Assembly: GCF_900547205.1 (NCBI RefSeq)
Contig: NZ_URFY01000011.1
Coordinates: forward strand, 1 to 64,000
DNA from: an uncultured Bacteroides sp.
GTDB taxonomy: Bacteria > Bacteroidota > Bacteroidia > Bacteroidales > Bacteroidaceae
Length of the DNA: 64,000 bases
Direction: 5' to 3'
Below the pieces are notes generated by a model, which made no database searches, was not told the origin of the DNA, and was given only the letters and a program-made list of their open reading frames with translations. This document shows positions 59,693-64,000 of the stretch, one piece after another. Each line of letters opens with the position of its first letter. Positions within the stretch are counted from its first letter, which is position 1. A program made the translations under genes and the position numbers.

Positions 59693-60811
59693 TTACTTCG
59701 CCATCTTATAAATCTCGCATCCTCCCATCAGAAAAGCTCCTACACCATACACTTCAGTCATGTCGCGCGTCACCTTCTTAGGGTCAGCTCCGATGGGCTG
59801 CACATAGCCCAGCTTTCCGTCAGCATCTACAGCGGAGACTTGCGCGTTCCAGCCTTTGACGAGGATAGGGAGAAACGTTTCTTTGTCGAGCAATCCTTCG
59901 TTGATGCCATAGGCAAGGGCGTAGACGATGAAGGTGGTGCAGCTTGTCTCGGGCGAGGGGTAAGAAGCGGGGTCGAGCAGGCTTGCGTGCCAAAAACCGT
60001 CTGCGTTCTGCAGTTCAGCCACGCGGGTGGAGAGTTTCACGAAGAGTTCTTCGTAGAACTTCCGGTTCTTGTCTTTGGCGGGAAGTTCTTTGAGTATTTC
60101 CACCAGTCCGCCGAGCACCCAGCCGTTGCCGCGTCCCCAAAATACCTTATGGCCGTTGGCTTCGCGCTTGTCAAAGTATCGCCAGTCGCGGTAGAAGAGG
60201 TTCTCTTCCTTGTCGAAAAGGTAGTCGTAGGTGGCTTTGTATTCGCGGTTCATGAATTTGATGTATTTCTTGTCGCCGGTGAGCACGTAGAGTTTGGTGT
60301 ACACCGGAGGGGCCATGAAGAGTGCGTCGCACCAGGTCCAGCGTTCCAGTGTGGAGGGTTTGCGGTAGTCCAGTTTGAAGTCGTCGGTCGGTGGGTTCTT
60401 CATCACCCAGTCGGTGCGGGCGATGGTGGGGTTGAGCATCGACTTATTGTTGTATTTGCGGTAGAGGTCGATGAATACTTGCGACACGGCGATGTCGTCG
60501 GCATGATACATTCGCTTATCCGGTTGCCATCCGTTGCGGCTTCCGATGCGGGTGAGCCATTTGAAGTAGTCTTTGTTGCCGTCTTCTCGTTCGGCCAGTT
60601 CCGCCCAGTCGAGCATACCGACGTAGAGCACGGCGTTGGTCCAGTTCAGGTCGCCGTGTTCGGCTCCTTTGTTGGGGTTGGCAATTTGCCAGTCCGCCAC
60701 TTTCTTCATTGTTTCTTTCACTTCCGCTTTGCGGAAAGGTGTGTCTTGTGCCTGCATGGTGATAGCGAGCAGTGATGCTGCCAACAGTCCTGTTGTTTTT
60801 CTTAGGTTCAT
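59693..60811 (-). CDS. glycoside hydrolase family 105 unsaturated uronyl hydrolase
   Basis: The 372-residue (alpha/alpha)6-barrel enzyme has a signal peptide (MNLRKTTGLLAASLLAITMQAQ). Its catalytic aspartates are in HADDIAVSQ (near residue 105) and WCDALFMAPP (D162), the family's key block. GH105 removes the 4,5-unsaturated uronic acid left by polysaccharide lyases, classically on rhamnogalacturonan I. The start at 60811 gives the signal peptide; the upstream extension crosses a TATATTTG -7 box near 60870. The SusD gene ends 166 bases after a palindrome array in between. Confidence 0.93.
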   Translation of the reverse strand: MNLRKTTGLLAASLLAITMQAQDTPFRKAEVKETMKKVADWQIANPNKGAEHGDLNWTNAVLYVGMLDWAELAEREDGNKDYFKWLTRIGSRNGWQPDKRMYHADDIAVSQVFIDLYRKYNNKSMLNPTIARTDWVMKNPPTDDFKLDYRKPSTLERWTWCDALFMAPPVYTKLYVLTGDKKYIKFMNREYKATYDYLFDKEENLFYRDWRYFDKREANGHKVFWGRGNGWVLGGLVEILKELPAKDKNRKFYEELFVKLSTRVAELQNADGFWHASLLDPASYPSPETSCTTFIVYALAYGINEGLLDKETFLPILVKGWNAQVSAVDADGKLGYVQPIGADPKKVTRDMTEVYGVGAFLMGGCEIYKMAK

Positions 60812-60917
60812 TCGTTTCTTGGGTTTAAAAGTTCTACTGAATTTTATTACGGTGTCTGATTGTTTACAAATATAGGGAGAATATTCGTATAAATCAGGCA
60901 TAATGAGGGGATTTATT

Positions 60918-61020
60918 GGACATATATAGCCAGCGTGGTGGATCTATAGATGCAGCAGGGTGGGTATATATGGCCAGCAAGTAGGGCATATATGCCCTGC
61001 CCAGCAGGAGATATATGCCC
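60918..61020. repeat. palindrome array, 22-23 bp period (GGGCATATATGCCC core)
   Basis: Five 14-base near-palindromes have centres at 60924.5, 60946.5, 60968.5, 60990.5 and 61013.5 (steps 22, 22, 22, 23). Unit 4, GGGCATATATGCCC, is perfect; the others keep a TATATA or CTATAG centre with partial GG/CC arms. Spacers often contain CCAGC or CAGCA. The array lies 46 bases past the susD stop and upstream of GH105, inside the PUL. Confidence 0.88.
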
Positions 61021-61066
61021 AATAAAACAGGTATTTAACGGCAGGAAGATGCCATCAGAAAGCCCG

Positions 61067-62923
61067 TCATTTGCTAAAGTCAATATCCAGCGGTTCGATG
61101 TTATTCTCCGAACCTGCATATCCCGGTGTCTGGTTGATATGTCCCTGAACATTGGTCGAGATAGCACTCAGCGCAATCGGCCACAACACGTTATGGGGAG
61201 CGATGGTGTACTCGTTGCCGATAGGTGTTTTCACTCCCTTGTTGTAGAAGTCTGTCACGTCCATGATGTGGTCGTAGAAGAAGTTCTTTTCGGAGAAGTT
61301 ATCCAGTCGGTAGGTACGTCCTTTATCATCCGCCTTTCCAGTTTGCGCATAGATGAATGCGATACGGGTCAGTTCCGACTTGCGCGGTTCTTCGTAGTAA
61401 AGCTCACGTGCACGCTCGTCAAGGATAGTGCGGATAGTCATCCGGCTGGCGGGAAGTTCGCTGGCGTTCGCTCTGCGGCGTACGGCGTTCACGTCTGCGG
61501 CAGCTTTTTCCAGACTAGCAGCATCGCCTTTCCATACATAAGCCTCGGCACGCAGCAGATATGTCTCGGCAATACGGAAGATGTACCAGTCGGCCCATCC
61601 GCCACGCCACCATTTATCTTTCTGGTCTTCGATGTTGGTCTTATAGTGCGGCCATCCTACCCAGTCGCGGATGGTGTCGTTCACCAGAATCTTTCCGTTG
61701 TCGTCTTTGAAACGAACCGGTTGCCCGTACCATTCCGTGCCTTTGAGGGCAGGGTTGTTGTACACCAGGTCAGTCATTTCTATCCAGTTGCCCGGAGCGT
61801 GGCGGTAATCCGTATCGTCTTCCGTCCACACCATATGCGTGTGATACCACGTAGAACGTGCCGTACATACTCCACGGCCATATTCGAGCAGATACGGATT
61901 CTTAGTGGCATCATTATCGGTAAAGCCGTTCTTTCCGTCGGGAGTTTTGATTTCACCATCCTTTGCAAACCAAGGCAACACTTGGCGTTTGATTTCCAGT
62001 CCGGCAGCCGAGCGGATATCTTCTCCCGCATCATAACGGTCGAGTACCATATAGAGCACCTCTTTATTCTCCGGCAATGCCTTATTGGCCGATTGGTGCA
62101 AATCCCAGATTACGTTCTTCGTAGCATCGTTCTTGTCGACACCGAAACGTTCCGTCATCAGATGGTGAACACCATCATCAATCACTTTGCTTGCCGATTC
62201 GATGGCATCGTCAAATTCTCCCAATGCAAGATTAATCTTTGTCAACAGGTGGTAGGCGGCAGCCTGAGTCACCATGCCGATATAAACGTTGTTCTTCAGA
62301 TAAGGAGCCGTGCGGTCGAGGTCGTTTTTCAGATAACGCAAGATGGCTTCGCGCTTGGTTGAATAGAAGTCGTAGCGCGGGCCGGTCACCTCTTCCGTAA
62401 TGAACGGGATGTCACCATACTGATGCACCAAGCGATAGTAACGGTAGGCACGGTGGAAACAAGCCAGACCTTCCACTTCGCGGCGCTGATCTTCGTTGTC
62501 GAACTCCGCCGTTTCCGAACGAGTCAGCAAGGTATTGGCGTCTTTGATACCTTTATACAGATAGGTCCAGTAATTATTAATCTGGCTGGCGTTACCCGTC
62601 AGAGATGCACTCGGGGTAATCTGGCGCACAAGGTCTTGCGGAGAGTTTGCCGCATCGGTACGACCGTTGACACTGATATCCGAGAAGAAATATTCGGAAA
62701 GAATACAAGGGTCGGCAGAACCGGAAGTTGGATAAAAGTCGAAGTAACGCACGTCACGGTTCAGCATATCCGTTCCGGTTTTCAGACCGTTGTAGTCGGT
62801 AAACGAAATCTCGGGGGTATAGAATGACAGCGGCTTCGGATCGAGCCAATCCGAACAACTACTTGCCAACACTGCTATTCCAATCATGCAGGCGATGCCT
62901 GTTCTCTTATTATTAAGTTTCAT
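61067..62923 (-). CDS. SusD/RagB-family glycan-binding lipoprotein
   Basis: The 618-residue lipoprotein has a signal peptide ending in the lipobox VLASSC near residue 23, then SDWLDPKPLSFYTPEISF. SusD features follow: GLACFHRAYRYYRLVHQYG near residue 170, RIAETYLLRAEAYVWKGD near residue 440, and the C-terminal RELYYEEPRKSELTRIAFI. It binds the PUL's glycan at the cell surface with the SusC encoded 12 bases upstream. It is on the long side of the family, with many loops that may form a broad binding face. Confidence 0.94.
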   Translation of the reverse strand: MKLNNKRTGIACMIGIAVLASSCSDWLDPKPLSFYTPEISFTDYNGLKTGTDMLNRDVRYFDFYPTSGSADPCILSEYFFSDISVNGRTDAANSPQDLVRQITPSASLTGNASQINNYWTYLYKGIKDANTLLTRSETAEFDNEDQRREVEGLACFHRAYRYYRLVHQYGDIPFITEEVTGPRYDFYSTKREAILRYLKNDLDRTAPYLKNNVYIGMVTQAAAYHLLTKINLALGEFDDAIESASKVIDDGVHHLMTERFGVDKNDATKNVIWDLHQSANKALPENKEVLYMVLDRYDAGEDIRSAAGLEIKRQVLPWFAKDGEIKTPDGKNGFTDNDATKNPYLLEYGRGVCTARSTWYHTHMVWTEDDTDYRHAPGNWIEMTDLVYNNPALKGTEWYGQPVRFKDDNGKILVNDTIRDWVGWPHYKTNIEDQKDKWWRGGWADWYIFRIAETYLLRAEAYVWKGDAASLEKAAADVNAVRRRANASELPASRMTIRTILDERARELYYEEPRKSELTRIAFIYAQTGKADDKGRTYRLDNFSEKNFFYDHIMDVTDFYNKGVKTPIGNEYTIAPHNVLWPIALSAISTNVQGHINQTPGYAGSENNIEPLDIDFSK

Positions 62924-62935
62924 CAGTCTGTAGGT

Positions 62936-64000
62936 TTATAAAGTCAAGTTAATACCAAAATAAATAACTCTCGGGGTATTTGAATCACTGTTCTCCGGGT
63001 CGTAGCCGGGCCATCCTGAGATGTAGCCTGCATTCTTCATCGTAGCGTTGACGTTCAGGTTCTGGATTCTGAGCGGTTGAATCAACTTCTTCGGGAAGGT
63101 GTATCCAACGGAGATGTTGTCGAAACGCAAGAAAGAAGCATTCTTGTAGATGGAGTAAGAAACACCTGCCGGCTTCTTATTTGCCAATCGCGGATACTCA
63201 TTGTTGCGGTTCTCCGGTGTCCAGTAGTCACGTTTAATCTGGTTGGTCACGTTCAGCAGCGCATTGTCGTTGGTGAAACGTCCCAGTGCTTTCTTATGTC
63301 CGATATAAGAATACATATTGATAGACACGGTGAGGTTCTTGAACAAGGTGAAGTCATTGCGCATACTCCAACGAAGGCGGGGCATGGTGGTTCCCTGAAA
63401 CTCCTTGTCGGTGTTGTCATACTTGTAGTTCAGGTCTTTATCCAGCAGATGAACGTCGCCCGGCTGCTGTCCGTACTTGGCAGCTTCTTCACGGTCTTCT
63501 TCCTGCCAGATGCCTACTACCTTATAGCCCCAGATTTCGTCGATATCGTGTCCGATGAAACGCTGGTTCTTGATATCGTCCGCTTCGCGCTGACCGATAA
63601 CGTTGCCTTCCGCATCTTTCACATCTTCCATGATGCCATACAGGTGGGTAATCTTATTCTTGTTGTAAGCCAAGTTGAGTGAGGTGCGCCAACTGAACTT
63701 ATCCATCTTGATGTTGGTGGAGTTCAGCGAAAGTTCCACACCGGCATTCTGCACTTCACCGATGTTAGACATCACAGAAGTGTAACCAATCAAGCTGGGT
63801 AGTTCACGGCTTACAAGTAGGTCGGTGGTGATCTTCTTATATACATCCACGCTGGCGCTCAGTCTGCCTTTCAGGAATGTAAGGTCCATACCGGCATTCC
63901 ACGAAGTGGTAGATTCCCATTTCAGGTTAGGGTTCGCCATCGAAGAAGCATAGAAAGTGTTGGCAGTAACCAGACTTCCGGTTGCCGGGTCCACATAGAT
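62936..64000 (-). CDS. SusC/RagA-family TonB-linked outer-membrane protein, C-terminal part
   Basis: The frame is open to the right edge of the window, so only the C-terminal 350 or so residues are visible. Typical SusC barrel blocks include KLKWESTTSWNAGMDLTFLK-like wording (seen as NLKWESTTSWNAGMDL), LPSLIGYTSVMSNIGEVQNAG and the final strand VIYFGINLTL. It imports the glycan fragments captured by the SusD encoded after it. Signal, plug and any regulator lie outside the window. Confidence 0.92.
   Translation of the reverse strand: MYVDPATGSLVTANTFYASSMANPNLKWESTTSWNAGMDLTFLKGRLSASVDVYKKITTDLLVSRELPSLIGYTSVMSNIGEVQNAGVELSLNSTNIKMDKFSWRTSLNLAYNKNKITHLYGIMEDVKDAEGNVIGQREADDIKNQRFIGHDIDEIWGYKVVGIWQEEDREEAAKYGQQPGDVHLLDKDLNYKYDNTDKEFQGTTMPRLRWSMRNDFTLFKNLTVSINMYSYIGHKKALGRFTNDNALLNVTNQIKRDYWTPENRNNEYPRLANKKPAGVSYSIYKNASFLRFDNISVGYTFPKKLIQPLRIQNLNVNATMKNAGYISGWPGYDPENSDSNTPRVIYFGINLTL

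Noticed and set aside
57705..59711. 668-codon open frame on the plus strand opposite the GH2 gene
   Set aside because: It is the antisense shadow of the GH2 gene; the translation has no family character, and the minus-strand gene has clear catalytic motifs and a signal peptide.
59681..60775. 364-codon open frame on the plus strand opposite GH105
   Set aside because: Antisense shadow; GH105 catalytic blocks are intact on the other strand.
60950..62362. 470-codon open frame on the plus strand
   Set aside because: Antisense to the complete SusD gene and part of the palindrome array; the composition is that of a shadow frame.

Overview
The window is chromosomal DNA from a gut Bacteroides, probably of the thetaiotaomicron/ovatus group. 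The evidence is three SusC/SusD pairs, an ECF sigma/FecR anti-sigma pair, many promoters of the Bacteroidetes form (TTG, 18-20 bp gap, TAnnTTTG), and family-typical small genes (DUF4271, DUF3244, DUF3098). No rRNA, phage, conjugative element or intact IS was seen.

Layout. 1-3.6 kb: the 3' part of a susC and a complete susD. 3.6-4.3 kb: a promoter-to-terminator unit with no real gene (candidate sRNA), a palindrome array and tRNA-Gln. 4.3-9.3 kb: housekeeping genes on the minus strand (tyrS with its own promoter, then a tightly packed LOG-DUF4271-hemD-rnpA-yidD-tatD operon). 9.4-12.9 kb: an Rpn-type nuclease and a TPR membrane regulator with a DUF3244 protein. 13.0-14.9 kb: a MITE-like repeat and metK behind a SAM-II-like riboswitch leader. 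15-21.9 kb: ftsX-DUF3098-uppP-truB-queA-folK, a methyltransferase and miaB. 22-34.9 kb: an acetate/succinate CoA-transferase, a secreted esterase-like protein, dacB, lpdA, nadB, rubrerythrin, a SulP transporter and an MFS transporter. 34.9-44.2 kb: an AT-rich accessory patch with duplicated intergenic sequence, and two paralogous unrecognised membrane proteins (one with ankyrin repeats) on either side of ychF-panE-lgt. 44.2-48.4 kb: mutS, a small RNA candidate, a palindrome array and a second Rpn nuclease. 48.4-64 kb: two polysaccharide utilisation loci (PULs) on the minus strand.

How the PULs work together. In the first (57.4 to 48.5 kb) an ECF sigma factor and FecR anti-sigma precede an STN-domain SusC, a SusD and two secreted calcineurin-like phosphoesterases. 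A candidate antisense RNA of the DonS type lies over the susC leader. In the second (64 to 57.5 kb) SusC and SusD are followed by a GH105 unsaturated-uronyl hydrolase and a GH2 beta-glycosidase, ending at a strong terminator. This fits breakdown of a pectic or other uronate-containing side chain after lyase cleavage elsewhere.

The most unusual signal is a set of five intergenic arrays (about 3.9, 20.4, 27.3, 47.3 and 60.9 kb). Each is a row of 14-16 bp palindromes spaced about 22-23 bp centre to centre. The spacing is shared, but the palindrome sequence differs between arrays; only the 27.3 and 47.3 kb arrays share a core. They are not CRISPRs, and I do not recognise the family.
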